The notes below the pieces were generated by a model. That model saw nothing but the letters and a program-made list of their open reading frames with translations. It did no database searches and was not told the DNA's origin. Source: Verticillium longisporum (Eukaryota; Ascomycota; Sordariomycetes; Glomerellales; Plectosphaerellaceae). From it: DNA of 64,000 nucleotides. Location of the stretch: the NCBI GenBank assembly GCA_019188255.1, contig JAETXT010000002.1, positions 2,976,001-3,040,000 of the forward strand, read 5' to 3'. Positions 33,880 to 44,501 of this stretch are shown here, piece after piece (within the stretch, counting starts at the first letter, position 1; each line of letters starts with the position of its first letter). The position numbers were made by a program, and so were the translations under genes.

Positions 33880-36800
33880 TCATGCTTGGAAGAAGCAGGG
33901 CTTGGCCGTACCATTGACCATCTGGCGCTGCTTGTTGAGCCAGCTACGCGGCACATCGTTGCGTCTTTGCAGAACGACGTGGTTGCTTTGCAACCTGCTT
34001 GTGAGATCGTACCACGCCGTGGCGATGAGCGCGTTCTCGCGCTGTAGGTTCTTGATAATCTGGTCGCTCTGGGTCTTCAGGTCACACTAGTCAGCGCCAA
34101 ATTCTCACGTGGATGAAGCGAAGACCCGGATTTTGGGAAAGAAACCCAGAGATTTTCGTGCGTTGTCCCGGGAAAGGAGGAAACTCTTGGGAGCAAAGTA
34201 TCGTCCAGTGCGTACCTTTTGTGCCAGTGCGGCGCCGCCATCTGTTGAGGCTTTGAGCTTGCGCGTAAGGTCGTGCCTGTCGCGTTCGGCTTTCTCGAGT
34301 TGCTGGAACATGTCATGTCAGTTTGTGTTTCATACATTCGCGGGTTACGATGCCCATAAAATGTGCAGCTTCCACTTGAAAGTACAGTCATCCACCGGCA
34401 TCTACCAGAACAGTGCCCCCCAAGAACTACGCTTCTCTTGTGGGACGCTGCTGTGGATAGACAACCAAGACGTGGGCCGTTCCTTGGGTTCGGGGAGTAT
34501 CGGGTTCGAGCTTTGAACAGGGGCAGGAATGCCTGATCCTGCCTTTCTCATGCGTGCTGGGGAGTGTACGGACGAAAGGGAGAGCTTGGGGGCAGTCATC
34601 GTGAAGGCTGGTTCTCGCGCCAGCGGGTGGCTGTCCCTGACAAGGGCAGCGGAAGGGCGGGCTGGCAAGATGCTACTACGGGCCTGCTTGCACGCAGGCG
34701 GCCTTGTGGGCTGCCCGGGGAGGCGGGTGTTGTTGTCGGGGTAGATGACGATGTGGTCTCGCGTGTATCTCGACCGGACTGAAAGAGGGCCACTCACCTC
34801 GTTGCGCTCCTTGAGCCGGTCACGCAGCTGTTGGATCTTCTCCAGATATTTGGACGAGTCTTGACCAGCACCCTGCTCCTTGACGGTGTCAAGATCCTTT
34901 CGAAGGTCGTCCTTCTCGAGGAGGGCTTTGGTCAGTGCCTTTTGCGCCTCCTGCACGTCCGTGGTGGCGTTCTTGTGGTCGGTTCGCAGCGCCTCGAGCT
35001 CCTCCTGCAGCGAGCCGGAGATGAGCTTGTCGGTTGCCTTGAGCTCTTCGAGCGCTTCGATACTATCCTTCTCGACGGCTGAAAGGTCAGTTCTCGCGCT
35101 CAACAGTTCGCGGTCACGGTCCGCGATGCGGTTTCGCAGTTCTGTCGCCAGCTCAATGTGTTGCTTGAGCTCCAATTCCGACTTCTTCTGCTGTGCGACG
35201 AGTTCGTTGTAGGCCCTGGCGGTGAAGAACTCCTGCGTTAGCATTGGCACGTTGCCACCGGCGGGGAACAGGGCACCCATCTTCTCGACATACTTTTCGT
35301 CCGTCATGTCGCGCAGCAGTGACTGGACCTGTGCTTCCGCCACGGTGTGCTTCTCGTGAATCTCGTTGAAGTTCTTCTGCAGCCGGTTGCGCTGAGCGCG
35401 CTCCTCCTCGAGCTCCTTGCGCAAGCGTGAGTTTTCTGATCCGGAGCCCATGCTGCTGCGCAGCAGCTGGTTCTCGGCCTTGAGTCGTGAGATCTCGAGG
35501 CTCAGATTGGGCGCCACGTCCTTTGCGTTCTCGAGCTCCTCGTCGAGGTTGAACCCCGCGCCCCGGGACTCGACGGAGACTTGTTCCCGGAGCCGTGGCC
35601 ACCCGTGCTGATCTGCTCCTGCAGCTCGCCGATGAACATCTCGTCGGCCTTGCGCTGCGCGCTGAGAGACTCGAGGTGTTCCCTGAGCGCGATCATCTCG
35701 TTGTACTCCTCCTTTCGCTTGCCGTCCAGCTCGATAAGCTGGACCTCGTAATCCTGCATCTTCTCGGCGTACTTGTCGTTCGTCAGCTCGAGGGCGCGGT
35801 TCCTCTTCAGGACCTTTTCGTACTCGAGCAGGTCGCGCTGCATCTCCTCCTTTTCGTAGCGCAAGTTGTCGAGCTCGCTCTGCATCTTGCTGCTCGCCTC
35901 GAGCTTCTGCTTGTACCGCTCGACCATGTTGGCCTTGCGGCCGAGCTCCTCGGCGCGGTAGCGCAGCTCGTTGACCTCGTCCTCGAGGACGTCGGCGCGG
36001 GCGGCCCTCGTCTTGAGGGCGGCAATCTCGGTCTGCAGGCGCTCCTTGGCGACGCGCATGTCCTCGAGCTGGCCCTCCTGGGTGGCGATGAGCTCGTCCT
36101 GCTCGCGAATCTTCATCTCGAGGTTCCGGATGACCTGGTCGCCGGCGCCGCTGTGCATGCTGCGCACGTCCTCGAGCTCGCTCGTGACGCGGGCGGCCTC
36201 GTCCTTGAGGTCGTCGTAGCTCTCCTGCAGGTGGGCGAGGCGCGTCTCCATGTCGGCGAGGTTCTTCTGCTTCTTGTCGAGCTGGGCCATGAGGCCGGCG
36301 TTCTCCTCCTCGAGGGCGAGGTCCGGGTCCCGCGCCTCGACGGCCACGTCGTGGGCGTCGTCGGTGCCGGCGGCGGCGAGCGCCTCCTCCAGGTCCGTCT
36401 GCACCTCGACCGTGATGCGCTGCAGCTGCGACAGGGCGGCGCCGTCGGTAATGTCGCGCGTGATGCGGGTCACGTAGCGCTCGTTGTTGCTGCCGAGCAT
36501 GGCCACGGCGAACAGGAGCGCCAGGAGCTGCAGGGACATGGTGGTTAGCACGTGCTGGTTGGACTTCGTCGGGCACACGGGGCGGTCGCGGCCTACCTTG
36601 CAGATGCCCTGGGCATCGGGGCTCGATGCGATGGCGCGAAAGTCGGCGATCCTGGCCTGGCGGCCGAGGCCGGGACACTCGCGATGGATCAGGCGGGCGA
36701 GACCTTTGTAGACGCTCTGGAGGTTCTTCTTGTTGGCGAGCCACCGCTTGTCTTCGGTCTGGACTTCGGACGGGTCGTAGCTGGTGTCGAGGTCGGCGAG

Positions 36801-36917
36801 GATCTGGGAGAGGAGGATGCCATCATGGAAGTCGTCCATTGTCCTGGCCTTCTTGTCGAGGGCAAAGGTGTTGGCCCATTGCAGGAGCGCGTCCTGCGCG
36901 CCCTTTGTGAACGTCAT
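33880..36917 (-). CDS. HOOK-family dynein adaptor, frameshifted in this sequence
   Basis: Links dynein to early endosomes through the FTS-Hook complex (HookA in Aspergillus). Exons 36917-36597, 36527-34798, 34302-34216 and 34074-33880; introns 69 nt (in frame), 495 nt and 141 nt; 777 aa once one base is added in the G/C runs at 35554-35567. The N-terminal Hook domain (MTFTKGAQDALLQWANTF, FHDGILLSQILADLD, ICK-LLALLFAVAMLG) is followed by long coiled coils from about 160 to 700 and a C-terminus reading ENALIATAWYDLTSRLQSNH and VPRSWLNKQRQMVN, the cargo/FTS-binding end. The splice joins keep the coiled coil continuous (LKERNE-QLEKAERDRHDL; GAALAQK-TQSDQII). The 495-nt intron stays open for 132 codons in the upstream frame (see findings). 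Confidence 0.88.
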
Positions 36918-38897
36918 GTTTGTGTGCGTGATGTGTGTGCTGCGTCGTATGATGGGCGGGCTGAGGGGGAAGACAAGAGGTTGTGTCCCTTGTCGTCAAG
37001 ACTCGTCGTCGTCGAAGAGCCGATGTCTGGGATGTCTTCAGCGAGGGCCGGATTCCATGTATGCAGCGAGCGTTGACGGCGGTGGCATGCTCGGCACGAA
37101 GGAGACTGCTGCTGTTCGCGGGTATTATCTAGTAAAAGGCCATTCGTGGGGAAGGGAGGGAGGTCTGCAGAGCAGACGTCAGAGATGGTGTCCAGAGTCA
37201 GTAGGTGAACAATGGGATTGAAGAGGGTCGTCGTGCTGGATCACAAATATTGTCCGAGGGGACCGAGACGAGGCACAGGGACGATGCGGAGGGTCAACGA
37301 GCAAGTCCGGGTCCAAGCTCTTTCTTCTTATCGATTACGATGTTCTGTGAAGGCAGGTTGGGTTGTGTCTCGGTGCCAAAGGTGCCCCCTACGGTCAAAT
37401 TATCCAAAGTGTCCGAAACAACGGGTGACACTCTGGACAAGGTTGAGGCGAGGCGACACGAGAGGCCAGGGATCCCATGCCATGACTCGACTAGGGGGTC
37501 AAGGCCAATAGCGGCGTCGCATCAAGGGGGGACCTGCATGACATGTCGTGGGCTTGCTGCTCATCGTGGGCGTGCTGCTCATCGTGGGCGTGCTGCTCAT
37601 CGTGGGCTTGCTGCTCATCGTGGGCTTGCTGCTCATCGTGGGCTTGCTGCTCAGTGCCGGGGACCCTTCTCTGTCTTCTGGTGTCTTGTCGTGAGGTGCC
37701 CTCGCCTCAAGGTGCCTATTGCTGTCTGTCAGTCCCCACGCACCTCACATCGCACTGAGCTGAGCAGGACGCCGAGCTGAGTTGAGACTTCAGTATTTCG
37801 AGTGACGGCACATCACAGACGCCTTGTTCATTCTTTTCCCTTTCCCAGCTGATGAACAAGCAACACACACACACAGTCTTCTTCAGCTCCCATCCCCGGC
37901 CTTCCGAACAAAGGCAGAGTTTCCCGCCGGCCCTCCCCTCAAACAGCACAATCGCCCCCCCGTCATTAGGTCTCCCCCATGCTACGCTCTGGCCCCTCAT
38001 GGCCCCTAGCCACTTTGCGTAGATGAGGCAAATGTCAGAAACCCCCTCCCAGGGTCTTGCAGAAATCACATCTGTGTCAAACAAAGACTAAAGAAGAGAA
38101 GAGGCATGCCTGTTTCCGGTGGGTGTCACGCCGTACCGAACGTGACAACCATCCGAGCTCTCCGTCCCTCTCCCCACTATCCCTGGGCAGAAGGATCGCG
38201 GATCTCGCGGCCGCTGAGTATCCCAGGTCCTAGGTTGAGTCGAGCCGCGTACTGCATGTCATCATCGTGGGATGGTGGTGGGAGAGAGGGACACGGGGAG
38301 GGGGGGCATGTTAGCGGCCGATCCCGCCTCTTCCTCCTCCACAAGCACGCTCATCATCAACGCCCAGCCGTCATGCTTACGGTTTGGTCGGTTCCTTTCA
38401 GACGTCGATTCCTCTCACAGGTGAACACCATCAGCCTTCAGATGGCCTGTCATCGCTTGAGCGGCAGTCTAGCTGTTCGATTCGATCACTGGCATGATCC
38501 CTTGGTTTCGTAGCGGCGCATCGACGGGCCCTACGAACCATGCCACCGCTCCCTCAAACGGCAGGAGCGAACCTTCTTTGGTGCCATGCAGTCTGAGAGT
38601 GTAACACTGCATGAACACGGGGACGATGCTCAGAATAAAAATAAAAAATCAAGTGTCCGTCTATTCGTCGAGCCACCAAGGGTTCGGTTCGGTTCAGTTC
38701 GATCAGGTATCTGCTTAAAACGCCCAACACCAATACTTCCCATGCTAAGCGAATGAATGTGGTTGTACTCCCCAAGCCATCGATGGAATTGCACGTGTCA
38801 TCGTTGCGTCGAGGCCCGTCCCCAATGATTTCGACGTCCTTTTTTGTCCATGCTCCAGAGCATGCCAGACGTCGTATGTCTCGTCGCTTCGCCCCTT
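36918..38897. other. Intergenic: HOOK promoter and long spacer
   Basis: Nearly 2 kb. Holds the promoter of the leftward HOOK gene, an 18-bp tandem repeat (separate entry) and a short CA run at about 37862-37877. A 191-codon frame at 37205-37780 owes its length to the repeat and is not called. Confidence 0.5.
37546..37653. repeat. Six copies of an 18-bp tandem repeat
   Basis: Six consecutive 18-bp units, consensus TCGTGGGCTTGCTGCTCA; units two and three have G for T at position nine. In one frame it reads as repeated Ala-His-Arg-Gly plus Arg/Leu-Ala. It lies about 0.6 kb upstream of the HOOK start codon, in non-coding DNA. Confidence 0.9.
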
Positions 38898-39301
38898 CTA
38901 GTTGTCCTTGTTCTGGTATGTCGTCACAATCTGGTCCTCCTCGACCTTGAGGCCGGCGTCAAAGGCGGAGACGGCCTCGACGACCTTGGCAGGCGCGATG
39001 GCGTCAAAACCACTGTCTTCTGTTAGCATTCAATTCCGCACATCGTTTCTTGTAGCCTAAAGGGTTGACGAGGGGACGGTGTCGATCGCTCTCGTCGGGA
39101 GTAGGCGACGTACCGGATGAGGGTGCTGTAGACGTGCGTGACCTTGCCACCGGCATCGATGATGGCCGACTTGGCCTTCTCAATCATGGCGTCGGTAGTG
39201 GTGTCGTCCTGTGCCCAGACGATGATGTTCTTCATCTGGTCGACGGCCATGGCGCCGGGGACGATGGCGAGGGCGGCAACGAGGAACGACGAGGGCTTCA
39301 T
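38898..39301 (-). CDS. Secreted I9-type proteinase inhibitor (subtilisin propeptide-like)
   Basis: Small protein of 100 aa from two exons, 39301-39114 and 39012-38898, with a 101-nt intron (GTACGT donor, ATGCTAACAG branch, CAG acceptor). A signal peptide is clear: MKPSSFLVAALAIVPGAMA, cleavage before VDQ. The mature part MKNIIVWAQDDTTTDAMIEK, AIIDAGGKVTHVYSTLIRGF and APAKVVEAVSAFDAGLKVEE matches the beta-alpha-beta fold of free-standing I9 inhibitors such as yeast Pbi2, which block subtilisin-like proteases by mimicking the propeptide. Ends IVTTYQNKDN. The yeast protein is vacuolar/cytosolic without signal peptide, so this is a secretory version; fungal genomes often have several. Assignment is from pattern and size. 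Confidence 0.78.
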
Positions 39302-41218
39302 GTCGATGGTGGGTGTCTTTGGTGTTGGGTAGGTAAGGTAGTCGTCGGGCTCTTCTAGGTCGTCTTGGGCTACGCGATCGAAAGGTCTCTCTTGATGTCT
39401 GAGTTTTAGCGCGGATACGACGGTTCGAGGTGCGGTTGGGATGCTTTTTTATTGTTCGTATGGTAGGTGAGGTGATTCAGGTGAAATGGCTGACGGCGAG
39501 GAAAGGTTCAGGGTCAGGTGTCACAGCAATCATGAATTGGGGGGGCCATGGATGGATGGATGGATGGCCGGGTGGGTCCTGTTCCATCATGGTGGACCTA
39601 TCCGGAGCCAGAAGGCTTTGTCATGTGCAGTCCGCTAACGGGATCTGGCCACTGACGTCGCCGCCCTCATCGGGCAGCCTTCCCGGGTCGGCAGGTCCTG
39701 AGATCCAGAGGGCAAGGCAGCCGTGGAAGAGGAACACCACTACGGGCAGGACATTGCTCCGCCCTCCCGCTCCTTCCGTCTGTGGGTGATGCGCATCTTG
39801 TCCTAGTGGGTTGTCTTTTGAGTTTGCCTACCTACCTACCTACCTATGATGCAGTGTTCTCCGAGAGGCGATGCCACCCAACACTTGCCTTGGTGACACG
39901 ACTTTATCTTGACTTGTGGCCCATTTGGAGGAGGCGGAGTCGAGGCCGACCGACATGCAGTGCAGGCAGCAATATTCCCATGCTATTCGATCCAAGGCTC
40001 CATTCTAGGAAGGCCGGTTTCCACGTCTCGTTACCCAAGCATGCCGGCAAGTGAGTCGGATGCTGTCCTCTGCTTTTGCTCGCGGCAGATGTGAGGGGTG
40101 GTGGATTGCTGTAGTGTGTTCACCTTGCATGCTATTCAGTCTTGCTTGAGAGTTGCTGCCTGAACAATTTCTTCACGGGAAAGAAGTGTCTTCAACCTGT
40201 GAGATGCTCTCCCCGCTATTGAGGAAGCCATGGCCTGGGCAGGATCGTCTACTATGATGAGGCCAAGGACGGTCTGTTTCCGTCTTGGACTGATGCTTAC
40301 CCCACGTCACATTTTCCAGGGAACAGGCTAAGATGGCGAGTGAGAGCTACAGCCTGTATTGGCTTGACAGCAGACTGGGGAAATCCTCTCATCATGGGAT
40401 TGCGCCTCAAGACATAAAATTTCCGTTCATTAGCTGTTGCAGACGCCTTTGGAAATGAACAACAATCACCCCAACACCCTTCATAGCAAAATGACAGGCA
40501 GAGCTCTGCACGGGTAATAGAAGGGGGACCCTACTCAAAACCCGGTAGCTTCACGACCTTGACCAGACGGACTCCTGTTGAATTCACGGGCCGTTCTGTG
40601 AAGGACTACACAACATGTTCGTCGAAATGCACCTGCCTGAAGACGATGGTCTAAGGATACGGTACCCAAACGTGGGAGGAGCCTGGAAGTCAACCCACGA
40701 CAAGACATACACTGGCCAAGATATTTACTGGCCACCTGCGTGCCCCATGCCATGGCCAGGCTTCTGGCTCGCACGCCCTTTGTCCAGACTTAAAAGAAAG
40801 GATCGGCCAGCTCTGGCACATACGTATTGGCGACTCTCTGTCAATGAAGGAACATAGAATTGTGTTGAGCTTTGTGGCTCGTAGGGTCTGGCATTGTCTC
40901 GGCTGCCTCCTTTATCCCGTTGCTTGACCGCAATAGGGCCAGAGCATGTTCGCCATGACGACCAGTGCTTTTGTTATTTTTAAAAGGAATGATTTGGCAC
41001 GTTCATGCCTCTGACCTCGAGTGTCATGTTCTTTCTACCATCTCTCACAATATCGATCAGTCACGTCACTCAAATCCCTCCCCCAGGAGACTCTGACTAC
41101 ACCACGAGCTTTCATCAGCATTTGCTTTTGTCCGATATCAGCAAGCCCCCTGGTGGTCCTTGCTCGCAATGATTGCAAGATCAAGCAGATATCAATAATA
41201 CCAGGCTCTCGACGCAGG
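39302..41218. other. Intergenic spacer
   Basis: 1.9 kb with no supported gene. Contains GGAT/GATG microsatellite sequence at about 39546-39566 and CTAC repeats at 39828-39846. Possible 5' leader of the next gene from about 41000. Confidence 0.5.
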
Positions 41219-41710
41219 ATGAGCTCCCGGCACATGACAGATGCTAGCACCATTGCCTGGGACGACAAAAAAGACAGACACAAGGACAAGAACCACGGTG
41301 TGAAGAGAAAGATGGCTGAGGACATCATCATCGCCGCCAACCTCTGGCAGCCCATGCTCCGCGACCTCGACGATGTCGATGAGATGGTCAACAAGAAACG
41401 CCGTGCCCCAAACGTCGACCCCCGAACTGGCGAGGCTTAGCACGCCCACAATCAACGGGACGCGCCTCTGCCGCCGTACACGGCCCCGCCCTCGCCGACT
41501 CTTGAGGACCCACCGACCATACAGCCGCCTGTCGTCCCGAGGATTCCGACGCCGCCGCCTCTAGGGGAGTGGCGGTATGGTTGGGACGAGCAGTCTGGGA
41601 GATGGGTTGCGTGGTACCTCATCGATGCATACTGGTACAATCAGTGTCCGCTCCCAGGCATCCTCGGAATCCCCCAGTTTCCTGGCATTGACCTGGGACG
41701 TGGTCATTGA
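41219..41710 (+). CDS. Small gene with one in-frame TAG; function unknown
   Basis: The ATG at 41219 opens a 73-codon frame (MSSRHMTDASTIAWDDKK to DPRTGEA) ending in TAG at 41438-41440. The very same frame continues for 89 more codons to TGA at 41708-41710, with coding-like composition: DAPLPPYTAPPSPTLEDPP, a Pro-rich linker, then GEWRYGWDEQSGRWVAWYL and DAYWYNQCPLPGILGIPQFP. No GT...AG pair near the TAG removes it convincingly. If TAG is decoded or edited as Trp the product is 163 aa. I do not recognise the family. Readings: edited stop, natural read-through, nonsense allele, or two unrelated frames; the first is favoured because AMA1 in this window shows the same pattern. Confidence 0.5.
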
Positions 41711-42560
41711 CAAGGACATTGATGGCTTTTGAAAAAAGCAGATAAATTGTGAGTTCTGAGCTATGAAGAAGCACGTTCGCAGTCGATTTCATCTTGCTGA
41801 GCCAGGCGATAGAGAGGCGATGATGAACGGGGTGGTCTCAACCCGGGTAGACAGACATAGGTGGGGCAAGATGATGGAGATGGAGGATCGTTGCTGGCCT
41901 GCTGTGACTCGGATGAAAGGGGAATTCAGATAGAGATGCTACGGGAGAATACGTGAGGTCTAAGAGTACCTACCTTACCTTAGGTACCTACCTAGGTAGG
42001 TACCTTAGGTACCTACCTAGGTAGGTACCTTAGGTACCTATTCGATGGAATCTGGGAGTGCCTTCCCTCCTCGAATACCAGGAACACGTGCTCATTGGTC
42101 AATGGGCCAGGTACGTACCGTTCCAGCAACAGCCAGTCGTCGAGCGCGCCTCCCCACGTGCGAGCCCACGCCCCCAACCACAACTGCACTTGGGCATCAT
42201 CGTGGGAACGACGACCGAACTTTCCGCCAGGCTATCCTTCAATATCATCAATAGTCCCTAGAGACGGGCCTCGAAACGTGTCCCATAGTGCCACTTGTTC
42301 GCTGTTTCCGTAATCCGTAGATTGCAATCCTCCCACCTTCCCCGCGGAGCACCGCCGACGCACGTGGTGACCTTGTCGCCAGCACTTTGGGACCTTGATG
42401 AGGAGGCGAGCGTAGAGAGGCCGTCGAGCATAAAAGCATTGCCATGTCTTCATCCATGGGCGCCGGTAGCATGAGATCAGCAAGCCTCTCTTCACTGACC
42501 AGGCTCACCCTACTCTGCCTTGGCATCCTTCTCATCGGCACCTACACCACACAACACATC
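41711..42560. other. Intergenic: promoter of the histidine phosphatase gene
   Basis: Contains the palindromic GGTACC repeat block and a CATAAAAG box at 42429-42436, placed as a TATA element would be for transcription starting near 42460. An in-frame upstream ATG at 42444 exists but would put 39 residues before the better signal peptide. Confidence 0.5.
41981..42040. repeat. 2.4 copies of a 25-bp palindromic unit
   Basis: The unit TAGGTACCTACCTAGGTAGG plus TACCT is repeated head to tail at 41981-42005 and 42006-42030, with ten more bases following. Each 26-bp TAGG...CCTA block is its own reverse complement, so it can form cruciforms. It is the densest example of the GGTACC tracts seen elsewhere between genes. 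Confidence 0.9.
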
Positions 42561-44359
42561 ATGGCTCTCTGGTCCAAGACTGGCCCCATCCTGGGCGCCC
42601 TCGCAGTCGTCGGCTCAACCGTCTCAGCACAGTCCATAGATGTGAGCTGGCATGCGCCGGCCAAGTCCCAGGTCAATGCCAACTTCACCGAGGTGCTCAA
42701 CGGTGAGGGCAAGTGGGGGTTCATCTATGATACCTCTGAGACGCCAATCGATAAGTACGGCACGTACAACTGGTGTAACATGCCCCACGTGCGCAAGACG
42801 GAATACGTAAAGCCGTCGGATGACTTTGAACTGAAATATGTCGAGCTGGTGAGCCAAGTTCTGGGACTTCTCTACTTGACAAAACGACTAATCCTGTGCC
42901 AGATCCACCGTCACCACAAACGCACGCCGTATTCCTCCAATGCCTTCCCCGTCGAGTCCTACCAGTGGAACTGCGATGAGCAGGGCCTCTTCTACTTTGG
43001 AGAGCGTCTGGACGGCAGCAAAACCGCAGCCAAGACGTACTGGAAGGTGTACATCTCGCCCGTCAACCCTTTCGTCCCGGCCGGCTGGATCGGAACCTGC
43101 CAATTCCCCAGATCACGGCGCAGGGTCTTGACGACTCGTATGTCCACGGCGTCGATCTCTTCGGCGTTTATCACGATCTTCTGGGTTTCCTGCCCAGCCG
43201 CAACGACCCCTCGTGGCACGAGAAGGTCCAGTACCGCGTGACCAACAACCAGATCACGAGCCAGGTCGCCGGCCTCCTGATCAAGGGCATGTATGACACG
43301 ACATCACCGCAGGGCCTCAACATCCAGGCGTCGGGCGTCGACTCCCTTGAACCTCAGTACAGCTGCCCTGCCGGCTCGTCCCTCTTCAGCCGCATCAAGT
43401 CCGGCAGCAACCCGGCCTGGGCGAACCACCTCCGCGCCGCGGCCCCACTCTACTCGGCCCTCGACACCATCTCCGGCGTGCCCGCCTCAAACGCCGGTTT
43501 CCACAACTCCTTCGACCCCTACTACGACAACCTCTCGGCCCGCCAGTGCCACGACAAGCCCCTGCCCTGCAAGCTCGTCAACGGCCGCAACGACACGTCG
43601 GCCTGCATCAGCCAGACCCAGGCCGATACCGTCTTCCGCATCGGCCACTGGGAGTACTCCCAGATCTACCGCGACAGTCCCGACTCGCTCGCCGCCAGCG
43701 CCGCGACCTACGGCGTCTGGGCCGCCGAGCTGGCGGGCCACCTGCGCGCCGCCGTCGCCGGTGACGACGCCGCCAACGCTCCGATCTACAGGCACAACGT
43801 CGCCCACGACGGCTCCGTCTCGCGCCTGCTGTCGCTGCTGCAGGTCGACCACATGGTCTGGCCCGGCATGGGCGCCGAGGTCGTCTTCGAGCTGTACCAG
43901 AAGAAGAAGAAGCAGAGCGGTACCGCCTCGTCACAGCCGGCACCGACCGTCGTCGCGCCCGGCTGCAGCAGGAACAACTGCCTGCGCCAGATGATCCGCG
44001 AGTCGGCCTCGGCTTCGGCCTTTTGCCCTGGTTTCACGGCCCAGGAGACTGCGACGGCGTCGCCGCTGCCGACTTGGATCGCCAACTGCAAGGGGGATGC
44101 GGCCGCTGTCAAGTCGGCGTGCGCGTGCGTCGTCACGCCCACGGCGACGGTCACCACGACGCCCACGGCTGCGCCTACTGGTGCGGCGGGGAGCGAGAGC
44201 GGGTGGTATGTGCGCGTGCTGTTTGGTGGTCAGGTGTTCAAGTCGTCGAGCCCGACGCTTGGCACCATTGACATGATCCCCGTGGAGACGCTGCTGGGAT
44301 ACTTTGACGGCCTCGTTGGCAAGGATGCTAGTCTTGTCAGGGGCAAGTGCACCGCGTAA
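42561..44359 (+). CDS. Secreted histidine-phosphatase (acid phosphatase-like) with inserted Cys module, frameshifted here
   Basis: Exons 42561-42848 and 42903-44359; the 54-nt intron is in frame (GTGAGC, CTAAT branch, CAG). One C must be added to the CCCC run at 43106-43109 (TCQFP-QITAQGLDD); then 581 aa. Signal peptide MALWSKTGPILGALAVVGST. The catalytic loop is R99-H100-H-K-R-T-P, a variant of RHGxRxP; the proton donor is the HD pair at about 398-399 (VAHDGS). Typical acid-phosphatase blocks include GVYHDLLGFLP and MVWPGMGAEVVFELY. A Cys-rich module (about 451-505: CSRNNCLRQM, FCPGF, CKGD, SACACV) plus a Thr/Pro linker is inserted between GMGAEVVFELY and the final strands RVLFGGQVFKSSSP. 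Substrate unknown. The ATG at 42561 gives the best signal peptide; 42444 is an alternative. Confidence 0.75.
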
Positions 44360-44501
44360 GGAGCGGAGGTGGTGGTCAATCTGTGTTGACATGTACAGCA
44401 TGCTGCCTTGTATTAAATAACCTTGCGCTCATATTGTATCTACTTTGATCATCTCATCATGTCGACTCGTAATCGTACACCATACCAAGTCCACAACAAT
44501 A

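Noticed and set aside
37205..37780. 191-codon frame with AHRG repeats
   Set aside because: Length is due to the 18-bp tandem repeat; flanks lack coding bias and have no supported start.
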